A stretch of DNA of 31,490 nt from Cymbomonas tetramitiformis (Eukaryota > Chlorophyta > Pyramimonadophyceae > Pyramimonadales > Pyramimonadaceae), in NCBI GenBank assembly GCA_001247695.2, contig LGRX02030464.1:1-31490 (forward strand), read 5' to 3'. Every line of letters starts with the position of its first letter. The first letter of the stretch is position 1. This document shows positions 1 to 10,389 of the stretch, in pieces. The position numbers were made by a program, and so were the translations under genes. A model generated the notes under the pieces. The model had not been told where the DNA came from. It was given only the letters and a program-made list of their open reading frames with translations, and ran no database searches.

Positions 1-4
1 GGGG

Positions 5-30
5 CCCCTTAGGGCCCCGGCCCTAAGGGG
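5..30. repeat. Short perfect hairpin at the window start
   Basis: Two 12-bp arms (5-16 and 19-30) are exact reverse complements separated by CC. The motif is CCCCTTAGGGCC followed by GGCCCTAAGGGG. It looks like low-complexity or mobile-element-end DNA. No gene is attached to it and no function is inferred. Confidence 0.6.
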
Positions 31-429
31 GCACCACCGGCCCAGGGGCCGGAGCACCCCTGGGCTTTTCTCACTTCATCACCACCACCGCCCACACCGC
101 CTCCATCTCCATCGTGCATCAGCTCCACGACCTGCTGATGTTTTTTCCGACGCTGGTGGCAAACACGCTTTCATTAGTGCTTTGCCACCCTTGCTTCCAC
201 GCTTTGTGGAATGTTTCCTGCCTTAGCAGACTGTCATGTATGAGGGGAACAGACTCGAGTAGATCGTTCCGAAGGCGTTGCCTTACTCATCGACGTAAAT
301 GTTTTATTATTATTATTATCGACAGACGGAGCAGCATCCGGTATAGGGCCAAGTACTTTGTAAACTTTGAAATTTGAAATTTGGACTCTGGCGGATTATC
401 ATTATCGTGGGCCCAGGGCGGGATGGTGA

Positions 430-690
430 ATTTCGCCAATGCCGATTATCGATACCCTTGATCAATCGATACAGCCAAATTTCACTGTGGAATCGAGCAA
501 TTGCGATTTTCGGCCCGGCACAATCGAGCAATGTCGATATTTCATGAAACCATCGCGATCAATACCGATATCCGACGCTATTGCATCGATCAATACTAAT
601 GGTGCAAAAAAATGCAAATCTGGAATCGATCGATACCAATGTTCACGATTAATCGATTGTATCGGTTATCGGAACTATCGATGTTGAGCC
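430..690. repeat. ATCGAT-rich cluster
   Basis: The palindrome ATCGAT and close variants (TATCGATAC, AATCGATAC, GATCGATACC, AATCGATTG, CTATCGATG) recur many times within about 250 bp. No coding frame here resembles a protein. The rest of 31-940 has no gene that can be supported. Confidence 0.45.
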
Positions 691-936
691 TTGGTCGATG
701 TGCACCTTGTACTTGGCGGTCTTCGGTGCCTTTGACCTGAAGGTGCGCCGTCTGCAAACAACACATGGCGCCTAAGCACTACGGAAATGCCGGGGACGTA
801 TGTACCGCGCGTGCACTGCATTACGGGTGCAGGCTAAATACATGTGTACCGGGCCAGCACTGGAAACGGTTGCGACCGGGTGCACACGTACTGACCTATG
901 GTACATGGTGGGTACACGTGCAACCGCAATTTCCGA

Positions 937-1520
937 TTTTTTTATTTTTACGTAGAGCATTTTTAGGAATTCGCTTGTGGTCGAATGTTGGTAGTTTGCT
1001 CCAGTATTTTGTGTGTCCCTTCTCCTTGCTCTCCAGAGCCATTCCCTGAAGTTTCCTAACGTCTTTCCCGTCATGTCGTGCCGTGCGCGTGCATTTGCGT
1101 CCCTCGTTGTTAGGGTTATTTTAGGGTTCGCCTTTGTACTACAGTAGTTCCGTTTTAAGTGGGTGGGTGGCAGTGCGTCATTTGGTTGGTTGGGGTGCTT
1201 ATTTTGGGCCTGTCTTGTCCATCTCGGGTGTCGCTGGAGTGTTTTCGTTGTTGTCGAGTTTATGGTTACAGCGTTACATTGCCCTAAATCCATATATGTA
1301 ACGCCCCTAATATCATTTCCTTGGCGGGCATCATTTTTTGTATGTCGTCCCCTAGTTGTGCAAAACATTTGGGGTGTTTCGGTGCGTGTTTTCCAAAAAA
1401 ATTTACTTTTACGTAGAGCATTTTTGGGAATTCGCTTGTGGTCGAGTGTCGGCAGTTCGCCCTCATACTTTGTGTAGCGTGTCTCCCTACCCTCCTGAGC
1501 CATTCCCTAAAGTTTTTTCC
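937..1520. repeat. Two diverged direct repeats, spacing about 458 bp
   Basis: A block of about 110 bp beginning near 940 (TTTTTACGTAGAGCATTTTT then a GAATTCGCTTGTGGTCGA-like stretch, ending near GAGCCATTCCCTGAAGTTT) recurs near 1398-1516 with roughly 80% identity by eye. Each copy is followed, after spacers, by a TTAGGGTTCGCC or GTAGGGTTCGCC motif, so the repeat unit may be about 460 bp. The open frames here look like random translation. No gene is supported between 690 and 2535. Confidence 0.5.
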
Positions 1521-1929
1521 TGCCCCTCTCTGTATATGGGGCTGTGTGAAGTCATTTGTGTCTTTAATTGGTAGGGTTTCGGTAGGGTTCGCCTGCATAT
1601 CGTGGTAATGTCGTGCAAACTTGCCGAGTGGGAATGTAATCCTAATATTGCTATCAGTGTACCATGTATTCTTTTGTTTAAGTATATATATACAGCGGTT
1701 CATTGCTGCCGTCCTCTTATGTCGTTCGTACATGCCATGGGAATTCAGTTTATGTTCATTAGTTTCGTGGTTGATTATAATCGGCTATATGGTTGATCGT
1801 AATAAAGCCGCGTCCACGTGAAGGCGGCGGCCACGTGCACGTGGTCCCCCGCCACGACCCAGTGGTTTAGGTCGGATTGTTGAGGTACACGACGCTCGCC
1901 ACGCACGTTCCTGCGAAGCACAGTCAGTC

Positions 1930-2535
1930 GGTACATTACCGGTACACATGCACCCGGGAATAATCACAATGGTACGACGTGGGTACATGTGTACCGCGCG
2001 TGTACGGTGAATGCGGACACATTCTCCCACTAAGGCATTCCCACACGACGCGCCCACGCAAAATAAAAATTTTGGCAGGGCCTCCGGCGCACATTGTGAC
2101 CATAAGCAAGAATTTCCGGCATATTTCGTTTCACCTTCATGCGTAAGTGCCCGGTACGTATGTACCGACGTCACACCGGCCATGTACCAACTGAAGAACG
2201 GTAAGGTGCACGCGTACCCGGGATGTACGTATTACTTTATGAAGGGAAGCACGCACCTTGCATCGACATCGTCGGTGTCGTGAACGGGTCGTTGTCGACC
2301 GTGTTGTCGCCATGCATGCGCCGGGGCCGGGCGAAGATACCGAGGGCGTCCCCGACGCTCCTGCCCATGTCGCATGGATCTGCATACGGGAAGACATTGC
2401 GGGTACATACGTACCGAACATGTATTAGGCGGCATAAGGTACATACACGGACACATGTACCCGGCATGTACCCGGCGACCGGTACATGCCGGGTACGCAT
2501 GCCGCGCCGCGAGCAAATACACGTTGGGTACAAGA
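1930..2535. repeat. GTAC-rich repeat DNA, left block
   Basis: Short palindromes containing GTAC (for example GGTACACATG, GGTACATGCCGGGTAC, GGCATGTACCCGG) recur throughout. The stretch about 2425-2530, ending in CCGCGCCGCGAGCAA, matches 8170-8280 at roughly 85% identity by eye. The left and right GTAC blocks therefore belong to one repeat family, and the LTR element at 2541-5768 was inserted into it. A scatter of the same motif is seen at 780-910. Translations rich in MYP, CTR and YVPG are products of the repeat, not of genes. Confidence 0.6.
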
Positions 2536-2540
2536 TAAAG

Positions 2541-2776
2541 TGCTGGACTTTAGGTTCAGGGTTATTATTATGGGCTCTGATAGCCCCTAGCCTGACCCGT
2601 CTCTGATCGGAACCGTGACTCCGCTAGTAGCTAGGATGACAGTACAGTAGTACTGTACTGTCAGTCATCACTTCGTATTATCCGGGTTTCCGAGATGCAT
2701 GATAAAAGCACTCGGCCGGACTGATTATGGGAGCTTAGCGAGTTTGTTTTACCCGAGCGGAACACCTGTTCTCGCA
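2541..2776 (+). repeat. 5' LTR of the gag-only element
   Basis: This 236-bp LTR starts TGCTGGAC and ends TGTTCTCGCA. It contains a 27-bp interrupted palindrome at 2637-2663 with 13-bp perfect arms (TGACAGTACAGTA and its complement) around a single G. The left boundary is set by the point where identity to the right LTR begins and by the TAAAG duplication. Confidence 0.93.
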
Positions 2777-3172
2777 GGTTATGCGCGTCACCACTTCCCT
2801 AGTAATTCTGATGGCACAGCGCCGAGCTGTTGCCATGATTGGCTAAGTTTTGACACAGAGATGGGGTGGGCGCCCCCTTAGACAGTGGTTTTCTCTCCGC
2901 AGTATGGCCTACTTTTGAAGTGGAGATCAGTTTTTTTTCGGCATTTATTCGGCAGAGTATCGTCGCTGAGTATGGTTACATTTTACGTTCCGTTTGATCA
3001 GCGGGCAGGACACTCCGCGTTTTGTGGGTCGCTCCCACGGTTAGCCACTTGGCTCATGACCTGCTTGATTGTGCTATTGCTTGCTGAGGCTCCTGCAGGA
3101 AATGGCCGCTGCGAGATTGCCCATTACTGTCGCACCGCTAGCCCGCAATCCCATCTCACCGTCATTTTCAGA

Positions 3173-5349
3173 ATGGACACAACGCCAAGACCACGTACAC
3201 GCGCTAGAGCGCGTAAATTAGCGACTATTTTCGATGATGTTGGGGCACTGAATTCGGCTACCCCTACAACGCCGCATTTAGCTTCGGCTGACGAATCGGC
3301 TGCGGCTGCAACGCTCGTTCAGCGGTTACGGAAAGACTCATTTGATGTTCAGTGCGCAAAGACAGCAGCCACTAAGGTTCTGGGAGACAAAACAGCAAAA
3401 TTTCATGGCAATGAATCGTCGGCTTCGGACATTTTTTCGCAGCTGGTTTCCGAGATTCAGCAGCTTTTCACGCTGCAGTCGCAGGCACTTGCACCCCTGT
3501 TTGAGCTGTCTGCTGCCAATGTCCCTGTCATGACTGCTGCAAATGAGCTGTTGTATTCTGTGCTGTGCTGCTGACTGCGCCAGGGTCTCCTGCCCGTAAT
3601 TGGGTGGAGGCTTCTGGGGCCGATGTTCCTGCTGACGGCAAACGTGCCACCCTCGAGGTGGTGCGTATGCTCGCTGATGATTCGACTCCGTTCGAGTCTC
3701 TGACTGAGCTGCTTGACGTGAGGATTTCAGATGAAAGTGACCCTGACTCTGGCATTCGTCTTTTTAACAGTTGTCTTCGGGATGCGCAGCGTCTGCAGAC
3801 GCTGCCCGAAGACGCTGTTAAAAGGCAATTCCTCTCTGCCCTGTCTGGACCGGCTTACGCCACGCTGGTTGACTCGTTTGCTCGAGCTGACCAGCGTGCG
3901 GCTGTAAGTCTGCTCACCCTGCAGGCGCGCGTGCGCGAGCAGTACCGCTGCGGGCGGCTCTCGGGCAAGCGCACTGCGGGGCGCCCCATGTCCGTAGCAT
4001 CTTGCACCACTGACACTGGCCTGGCTTCGGCCATCGAGCGGCTCAGTTCTCAGTTGGTCAAGTTGCAGCGGGATGTGGATTCCCTTAAGAAGGGTGGCTC
4101 CAAGCCACCTCATGGGAAACACGCTCCGCGCGGCTTCCACCGACCTGGAGTGCAACCGCTTGCTCATTCCGCCTCTTCGGAGGTGGCTTTTGACAAGCGG
4201 TCTGGCACCTTTGTCCCAACGTGCAGGCACGAGAAGTGCCGCGCCGTTGGGTCGAAGCATTGGCTGAGTGAGTGTCCTCACAAGGACACTCACCCGATGT
4301 CCATTTCGGCGTCCTACTGCCAAGCCGTCGAGTCTTATGACTCCGACGTGCTTGCCCTTCGTTTTCAGCGGTACTATGACGCTGGGGATGAGGGGTCCAT
4401 GGAGCACTTGTGTGCTCTTGTGGGGCAACCTGAAATCTGTGAGCTGTCTGCGCATTCCTTTGCTCCAGAGCCTACGGCTCTGCAGCAGTTCAAGGATGCT
4501 GCTGCCTCTGCTGAGACTGCACCTGCCGAGCATCTTTCCATTGGCCGTGTTGCATTTGCTGAGGTCAGCGGTCCGCTTGCTGGTGGTGTCGCTGAGCCGA
4601 CTGCCAGCAAGCAGCTGCTGCCGAAGGCCTCTGCACCCGTGCATGGTAGGACGATTGGCTTGCATGAGGTCAGCAGTGCCGCCTTCGTGCCGCCGTCTGC
4701 CTCTCTGGCTCTCGGCCCGATGGCTTCTGCTGACAATTCATTCAAGACATTCAACACTGTCCACCCTGACTGGCTTGACATTGACCCTGAGCCTGTTGAA
4801 GTGTGTGACTCCGATGACGATGGAGAGGGCTCCAACTACCCTCCCGATGTCTGCCTGACTGAAGTTGAAGGGGGTGCACCGCCGGCGGCTGCAGCGTTTC
4901 GGCGGTTCGGAGTCCCCAGGGGCTCCAGGCCATTTGGCTTCGGTGAATTTGCTCTCACTCTCTTCATGGTGGCTACGTTTCTGTTCAGTGCTACGGCGAT
5001 GCCGACACTCGTGGTCGGCGGTGGTGTCAGGGGCCTGGTTGAGCCCGGAGCCACCTACGGCTACGGTGCGGTTCATCCCGGTGGTGCATTACTGGATTCC
5101 TTTTGCCCGTCCGTGATTACTACTGGTTCGTCAATGCCGCCGCGGGATGTGGAACCGTTCTTTTCTCAATCGACCTCGGCGGCTCTGCAATTTGAGAGTC
5201 TTGCCACTCCACTTTGGGATCCGCCTGACCCACTTGGGTCTGGTGGTGTCAATGCTTATAAGTTCTCTTCTCAATTGACTTCGGATGCTTTTCTTGAATG
5301 GGATCCGTATGCTGAACTCGGCTCTGCCGACCAGCTTTACAGTGGCTAG
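3173..5349 (+). pseudogene. Gag-like protein of the LTR element, frameshifted
   Basis: The likely start is ATG 3173 (MDTTPRPRTRARARK), chosen because homology to the second gag-like gene at 9284 begins just after it. The frame upstream to 2885 is also open but shows no homology. The first frame stops at 3572-3574. A -1 shift at about 3563-3566 restores a continuous match to the second gene (TAPGSPARNWVEAS here, TTPYSPARRWVDAS there) and the frame then runs to TAG 5347-5349. In order it has a basic N-terminus, a helical gag/capsid-like region, a CX4CX6HX4C cysteine-histidine motif (4222-4275, an expanded zinc-knuckle pattern), an acidic stretch (DSDDDGEG), a hydrophobic segment (FALTLFMVATFLFSATA, about 4942-5000) and a Gly/Ser-rich tail. 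Capsid formation and RNA binding are inferred from position and the knuckle. The break could be a real mutation or a programmed -1 shift. Confidence 0.72.
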
Positions 5350-5532
5350 AGTCTGCTTATTTCAATCCCTGGAGGTGTGATTAGCCTTAGCCGCAGTGGT
5401 GGGTTGTGCCGGGACAAGTCCCCGGGCACCCAGCTAGAAGTATATCTGTTTCCAGTCAAGTGCTGTTTGTTGTCTGTTTAGTTAGCTCCGCTTGCCTAGC
5501 CCTATTGGCTACAGTCACAGCTCCGGGTGGTG

Positions 5533-5768
5533 TGCTGGACTTTAGGTTCAGGGTTATTATTATGGGCTCTGATAGCCCCTAGCCTGACCCGTCTCTGATC
5601 GGAACCGTGACTCCGCTAGTAGCTAGGATGACAGTACAGTAGTACTGTACTGTCAGTCATCACTTCGTATTATCCGGGTTTCCGAGATGCATGATAAAAG
5701 CACTCGGCCGGACTGATTATGGGAGCTTAGCCAGTTTGTTTTACCCGAGCGGAACACCTGTTCTCGCA
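5533..5768 (+). repeat. 3' LTR of the gag-only element
   Basis: This is the second 236-bp LTR copy, differing from the left one only at 5732. The palindrome lies at 5629-5655. It is followed directly by the target duplication TAAAG and then GTAC-rich flank. Confidence 0.93.
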
Positions 5769-5911
5769 TAAAGGTACACGTGTATCCGGCATGTACGCAT
5801 GGACGGATACATGTGTACTGCATATGTACTATCACCGTACGTTTCTGGTACATTGGGACCCTATCAGTACCCAAATAATGTACCTTGTATGTACCCAAAC
5901 GTAATGGATGG

Positions 5912-6084
5912 GTACGTATGTTATTTCTGCACCCAACTTTGGCTTCATTCTTGTACTTTTGTGTACTTGCTCGCGGCGGATGCTGGGTACAATTAGGGTA
6001 TACATGAACCATCCCGTTACTAAAATCCGCCGCGAGCAAGTACAAGAATGAAGCCAAAGTTGGGTGCATAAATAACATATGTAC
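5912..6084. repeat. Fold-back repeat with arms of about 60 bp
   Basis: The left arm (5912-5981) and right arm (6025-6084) are reverse complements apart from two mismatches and a 10-nt insertion in the left arm, which looks like a local duplication of GTACT. The loop is 43 nt. Both outer ends are GTAC. The inner arm carries the CGCGAGCAAGTAC motif also present in the GTAC repeat family at about 2508 and 8260. It resembles a fold-back or MITE-like insertion, but I see no clear target duplication. Confidence 0.75.
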
Positions 6085-6888
6085 TCAGGCTTGGTATATG
6101 CAAGTGCATGCGAGTACAATTTACACTTTTCCCGACAGCTTCAGGTACAACCCAGGCGCACGTGTACCCAAGCGAACATCACCAAAACGCAAAAAAAGTC
6201 ACCAAACCCCCCAAAAACAAGTTGGCCTCATTTTAAAGCGCACGACGAGCGCAAAAAATAATCGAGTGCACGACGAGCCCGAAAAACATTTTAGTTGCAC
6301 GAAAAATGGGCAAACGTGTTGCACAAAAAAAAAAGGAACAGAGAAAGAAAATCGTACCTCAATTAGGATGACCGCCCGAGTAGAGCGGTGGGGTGGAATA
6401 ATCGATGACGATCGCGATCGATACGTACGTGACCTGCGTGCCTGCGATCCCCAACCCGCGAGCGCGAGCGTCATGCGGTGGATTATTCCATCTCCAATCG
6501 TCCGATGGCATCGCATGGCATGGCACACGTTTCGCAGAATTCGTCATCGTCATCGTTATCGTCGATCGTGCTCGCGTGACGAGGACGTGCTGTGACTTCT
6601 CACGCCCCCCAACGCGCAACGGGAAGTCAAGGTGTCCACTGTAGGCATTTTTGCAGAATACTGTAAAACTTCAAACTCACCGGTACAGCCGTCAACGCTT
6701 CACATTTCACCGTCCAGCAGTGTGCAGCAGCGTGTGGTGGCCTCGCCAGCGGGTTGCATGTTATGATATTTCTCATTCTTGCTCGCTGCAATATGTCACA
6801 GGTTTGTAGTGCATGTTTTTTATATGTATATGTATTATTTTGTGTGTGCTTAGCGCGCTCATCCTTGGCATGCGCGGAACTTTGACTT

Positions 6889-6957
6889 GGAGTGAACGGG
6901 AAGATTCCCGCGAGTCCTTTGCACTCGAAATAGTTGGTTCAAATCCAACTCACTCCA
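6889..6957 (+). tRNA. tRNA-like cloverleaf with shortened D arm
   Basis: An acceptor stem GGAGTGA/TCACTCC (7 bp) closes three perfect hairpins: a D-like stem CGGGA/TCCCG with only a 4-nt loop, an anticodon-like stem CGAGT/ACTCG with a 7-nt loop CCTTTGC, and a T arm GTTGG/CCAAC with loop TTCAAAT. The variable region is AAATA. The B-box GGTTCAAATCC is canonical, and a TTTT run lies at 6965-6968. The anticodon position reads TTT (Lys), but the base before it is C instead of the usual T, the D loop is far too short, and there is no good A box. It may be a tRNA pseudogene, a tRNA-derived SINE head, or an unusual tRNA. Confidence 0.45.
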
Positions 6958-7559
6958 CCTCTCCTTTTCAGTTTCCCTCGTTAATTTCGTTTTTCACTTA
7001 TATTATCTTTCATCTTTACTAAACGTTACTTGGTTGTTTTTGTTTTTCAGATCGCTGAAAATATTCGAGTGGTGAAATCAATTTTTCCACCATCATCTCG
7101 CGTTTACATTCGCGCTTCTTTGAGGTTCCTAGGTTGCTAGTTATGTTTTGCACAAGGGAATCTTTGATGCGTTTTCCGCTTTTTACTAAGTGTTGGTTCT
7201 TTGCTTTACTTTTCAGATCGGCTGTTTTGGAGAAACCCTAAATGGAGAAAATCGACCGCCTCGAGTACTTCATGAGCTTCAAGCTTCCCTTCGAGCGTGC
7301 TAGGTTGATAGATTGTTTACAATCGTAGTGTTGGAACTAGAAATCGCACGAATAGAACGTTATTTTGCGTATTGGTAGGATAGAGATGAGTAGTCCCAAT
7401 TGTATCCCATCGTGCCTAGCTAGCTACACTATCGTATTAATATGATTGTATTAAACATGCTCGAGTGTTCCATGCGTATGCGTGATGTGCTAGCCTTCGC
7501 ATAGCATATGCATTGTGAACACACTTAATGTAAGTAGCACACATTTTCGCAATCCTCTT

Positions 7560-8430
7560 GTGATATTGTGCATATAGATAGGCCTCGTACACGCGCACCA
7601 AGAGTTGTACCCACCATTGCGTGCATGTGTACCCTTTTCGAGTACACATGCACCTATAGCGTACTAATGTATACGCACGTACATGTTGGGTACATATGTA
7701 TGGGAGGCTCGTACACGCTTGGTACATGTGTACTAATAATGCACCGATATACACGTGCATATGGGGTACGTATGCACCAGTCATGTTAGTATCAATAAGT
7801 ACATATGTACCTGGTCTGCGTACATGCGTACCCGGCATGTACCTCACTCAAATGTACATGCGGGGTGCATATGCACCAGTCATGTTAATATCAATAAGTA
7901 CATATGCACCTGGCTTACGTACATATGTACCTGACCTGCGTACACGCATACCCGGCATGTACCTGATGCGTGGGTACATGTTGGGTACGTGCGCACCAGG
8001 CATGTTTATATCAATAAGTACATATGCACCTGGCCTAAGTACATATGTACCCACCATGTACCCCGGGTGTCCCAACGGTAACATCCAACGGTAACATCCA
8101 ACGGTAACATCCAACGGTAACCTGAGTACATATGCGGTACACATGTACCCGTACATGCGTACACGCCGGGTACATGCGCAGGCGGCAAAAGGTACATACA
8201 CAGACGCATGCACCCAACATGTACCCTGTCGCGGGTACATGCCGGGTACATATGCCGCGCCGCGAGCAAGTACACGTGTACTCTAAGGTAGAGTACACGT
8301 GTACCCAACATGTACCAGACCCCGTTTTTTACTGTTTTCGTACACGTTGGGTACACGCTGGGTACACGTTGGGTACACGCTGGGTACACGTTGGGTACAC
8401 GTTGGGTACACGTCCCCGGTACATGCCGGG
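7560..8430. repeat. GTAC-rich repeat DNA, right block with minisatellites
   Basis: Imperfect tandem units of about 99-120 bp are anchored by ATCAATAAGTACATATG at 7791, 7890 and 8010. A 13-bp unit (CAACGGTAACATC) is repeated about four times at 8072-8122. An 11-bp unit (GGGTACACGTT or GGGTACACGCT) is repeated about seven times at 8340-8413. All are dense in GTAC palindromes. Segment 8140-8280 is related to 2420-2530. No gene is supported in 6960-7560 or 8430-8935 either. That DNA has plant-like pyrimidine tracts followed by AG and an isolated 28-codon ATG frame at 7242, neither convincing. Confidence 0.8.
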
Positions 8431-8934
8431 TACATATGCACTGGGGTTTCCAAAATTTGTAGGGAAAAGACGAATTGATCACGGGCAAATGGAAGAAACA
8501 GTAGGCGATGAAGACAATAGCGAAAACGAGGGAAATGAGGAAGTGCCGACCTGTCCAGACCGGTCCAGACCTGACCAGAGGTGTAAAGACCTAGACGACG
8601 GTAGCGATGTTGAAATGTGAATAGAATCAGCTGACTAAGACGCACGAAATAGATGTACATAATGTAAATACGATTATTAGAGAAATCTGATATGGCAATT
8701 GCTCATTTCTTTCGTATGCCATGCTCGCTACCATTTACAGCACAGAAAATAAATTGCATGCTTCACCGTGTCTTGGAAACATTTTCGTACGTGTCTTGTA
8801 ATTTTACCGTTGCGGAGGCCTGCGAGCAAAAATATTTTCAACATTAACATTTTCAGCACATATATTTTCTAAATGTCGCCAAAAACAGCTAATGTCAATT
8901 ATCTACCCTAATGTCAATTTCATCGAATAGCGTG

Positions 8935-9283
8935 TTCTGCTGACTTTGCCATGATTGGCCAAGCTTTTCCGCTTGGCGGGGCGTTGGGGCCTCGCGAGGT
9001 GTTGAATTGGCCACTTTAGAGCGTGCGGTTTGCGCTATGTTATGGCGAGATTTTGGATTGGGAACTTTCGGCCTCTTCTTCGAGTGCCTGCGTTGGATTT
9101 CGTTTTCGACGTGGCTTGATCACCCCTGTCAACACTTCCTTGGCCGTCGCATCTACGACTTCGTTGGTTTCGTTCGACCCCCATTTTGGCCTCGCTCCGT
9201 AACTGCATCACCGTCGCTCGCCACCCTACAATTCACGCTTCGCCTTTACCCCAACGCTCCTCCTATAGGAATTTGTATTCTGA
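8935..9283 (+). other. Leader of the second gag-like element
   Basis: TTGCCATGATTGGCCAAG near 8946 matches TTGCCATGATTGGCTAAG near 2829 in the leader of the complete gag-only element, at a comparable place upstream of its gag gene. This suggests that the gag-like gene starting at 9284 belongs to a second, older member of the same element class. I could not find a matching LTR pair around it, between 8640-8935 on the left and 27312-27960 on the right. Confidence 0.5.
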
Positions 9284-10389
9284 ATGTCTTCATCCTCAAT
9301 TAACACCCCGGCCGTGGGCGCTAGGATGCGCCTCGATTCGATTTTCGCTAGAAACGTGGGTGCTCGCTACAAAAGCACTCCACAGTCAGCGCACGCGGCG
9401 CTTGCTGCTGCTGACAGAACACGTGGAAATGGCGTTTTACAATCATCTTGGGACGTTGATGTTGTGAAGCGCGTTGCCAAGGACACCCTAGGTACGAAAG
9501 CTTCGTCATTTTCCGGAAGCGAGCCACATCGACAAGTACTTTGGGACTCCTTGGTTACTGCATTAGAAGCTTCGTTCGTCAACAAGGACACCGCCAACGA
9601 GGACATTTTTTACCTCGTGGACGTCAACAAGGAGGTTCACCCGATTTTCAACGACATCTTACTTCGTGCATTGGTGTCTTTGACTACCCCATACTCTCCA
9701 GCTCGAAGGTGGGTCGACGCTTCGGCTAGAATTTATCCGCGCGACGGTAAGCGCGCCCTCCTTGTATGAGATCACCAAGCGGCTGCTGCCGCCTGGGCAT
9801 CGGCCGCTCCGTCATCACGAGGAGCTTCTTGGCATTTCTTTTGGGTCCTCTGACGATCTAGAGCCCTTGGTTGCACAATTTGATGAGTGCTTACAGGCGA
9901 TTGCGGCTGGCGGAGCCGGCTCTCTGGACGACAAGGCCGCCAAGAGGCAGCTTCTGGCGGCACTGGATGCCGGGTTTTACAAGGAGGTAATCACCCCGCT
10001 TCGCCTGGACAGTGAGTTGGCTAAAGTGGGCATCGAGGAGATCTACACACACATTCTCGAGGTGTGGTGGTGTGCACGCCCTGATGGCTCTCCTACCCGC
10101 CCCAAGGCAACCGCGCCTAGCCCGGCGCACACGCCTTTCGGATTGGCGTACGCAGGTGGGGACCAGCGTGACATCGCGGACTTTCTTGACGAGTTTGCAC
10201 GTATCGTGGGTGAGGCGTCCACACTTCTTGCCTCCCTTCGTCATGAGGAGCGAGAGGATTCACGTGACACACCGCCGCCACGGGATGACTTTCCCCGTCG
10301 GCATGGCGCCGGTGGTGTCAAATTTCCGCCGTCGAAATGGCGCGACGAGCGGAACCGTCGGTTCGACGGTAAACTTCATGGACGTAACC
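9284..10389 (+). pseudogene. Second gag-like gene, 5' half, cut by the giant element
   Basis: ATG 9284 opens a protein (MSSSSINTPAVGARMRLDSI) that aligns with the gag-like protein starting at 3173. Paired landmarks include RLDSIFARNVGA with KLATIFDDVGA, and YSPARRWVDAS with GSPARNWVEAS. A +1 shift near 9758-9769 is needed to continue past DGKRALL into EITKRLLPPG. The frame then runs through a helical gag core and an Arg/Asp/Pro-rich stretch to KLHGRN, where the giant retrotransposon begins at 10390. The last four bases, AACC (10386-10389), are duplicated at 25982-25985. Removing the insertion plus one AACC keeps the same reading frame into the right-hand half. The frameshift shows that the gene is decayed. 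A protein role in particle assembly is inferred from the family only. Confidence 0.72.

Larger units (their letters stand above)
2536..5773 (+). mobile_element. Complete non-autonomous LTR retrotransposon, gag-like only
   Basis: The element proper is 2541-5768 (3,228 bp). It has two 236-bp LTRs, both TG...CA, with a single difference seen (G at 2740, C at 5732), and is flanked by the 5-bp duplication TAAAG (2536-2540 and 5769-5773). The interior encodes one gag-like protein. I find no protease with an intact DTG, reverse transcriptase, RNase H or integrase. This is the layout of a non-autonomous TR-GAG-type element that must be mobilised by enzymes from elsewhere. Near-identical LTRs imply recent insertion. 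The bases after the left LTR begin GGTTATG, which matches only 7 nt of the complement of the initiator-Met tRNA anticodon loop used by copia-type elements, so the primer is uncertain. A purine-biased GGGTGGTG precedes the right LTR. Confidence 0.93.

Noticed and set aside
772..1733. Long minus-strand frames over 772-1503 and 1284-1733
   Set aside because: They cover diverged direct repeats and GTAC motifs, have no protein-like composition, and lack homologous landmarks.
3727..4665. 312-codon minus-strand frame over the gag-like gene
   Set aside because: It is the antisense shadow of the plus-strand gag-like frame, which has homology to the second gag-like gene.
5080..5140. Aspartic-protease-like LLDSFCPSVITTGSS in the gag-only element
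   Set aside because: It resembles the surroundings of an LLDTGA site but has no DTG/DSG; too weak to call a protease.
6098..6595. 165-codon plus-strand frame
   Set aside because: Low-complexity, CGAT-rich DNA with both strands open over much of it; no recognisable motif.
7232..7240. AAACCCTAA as telomeric repeat
   Set aside because: A single copy only; other TTAGGG-like words in 1110-1600 are also isolated.
8449..8620. Acidic open frame (GKRRIDHGQMEETVGDEDNS...) after a TTTGTAG acceptor-like site, possibly a last exon
   Set aside because: There is no supported upstream exon, the rest of the frame lies in GTAC repeats, and an AATAAA-like signal downstream is weak evidence by itself.
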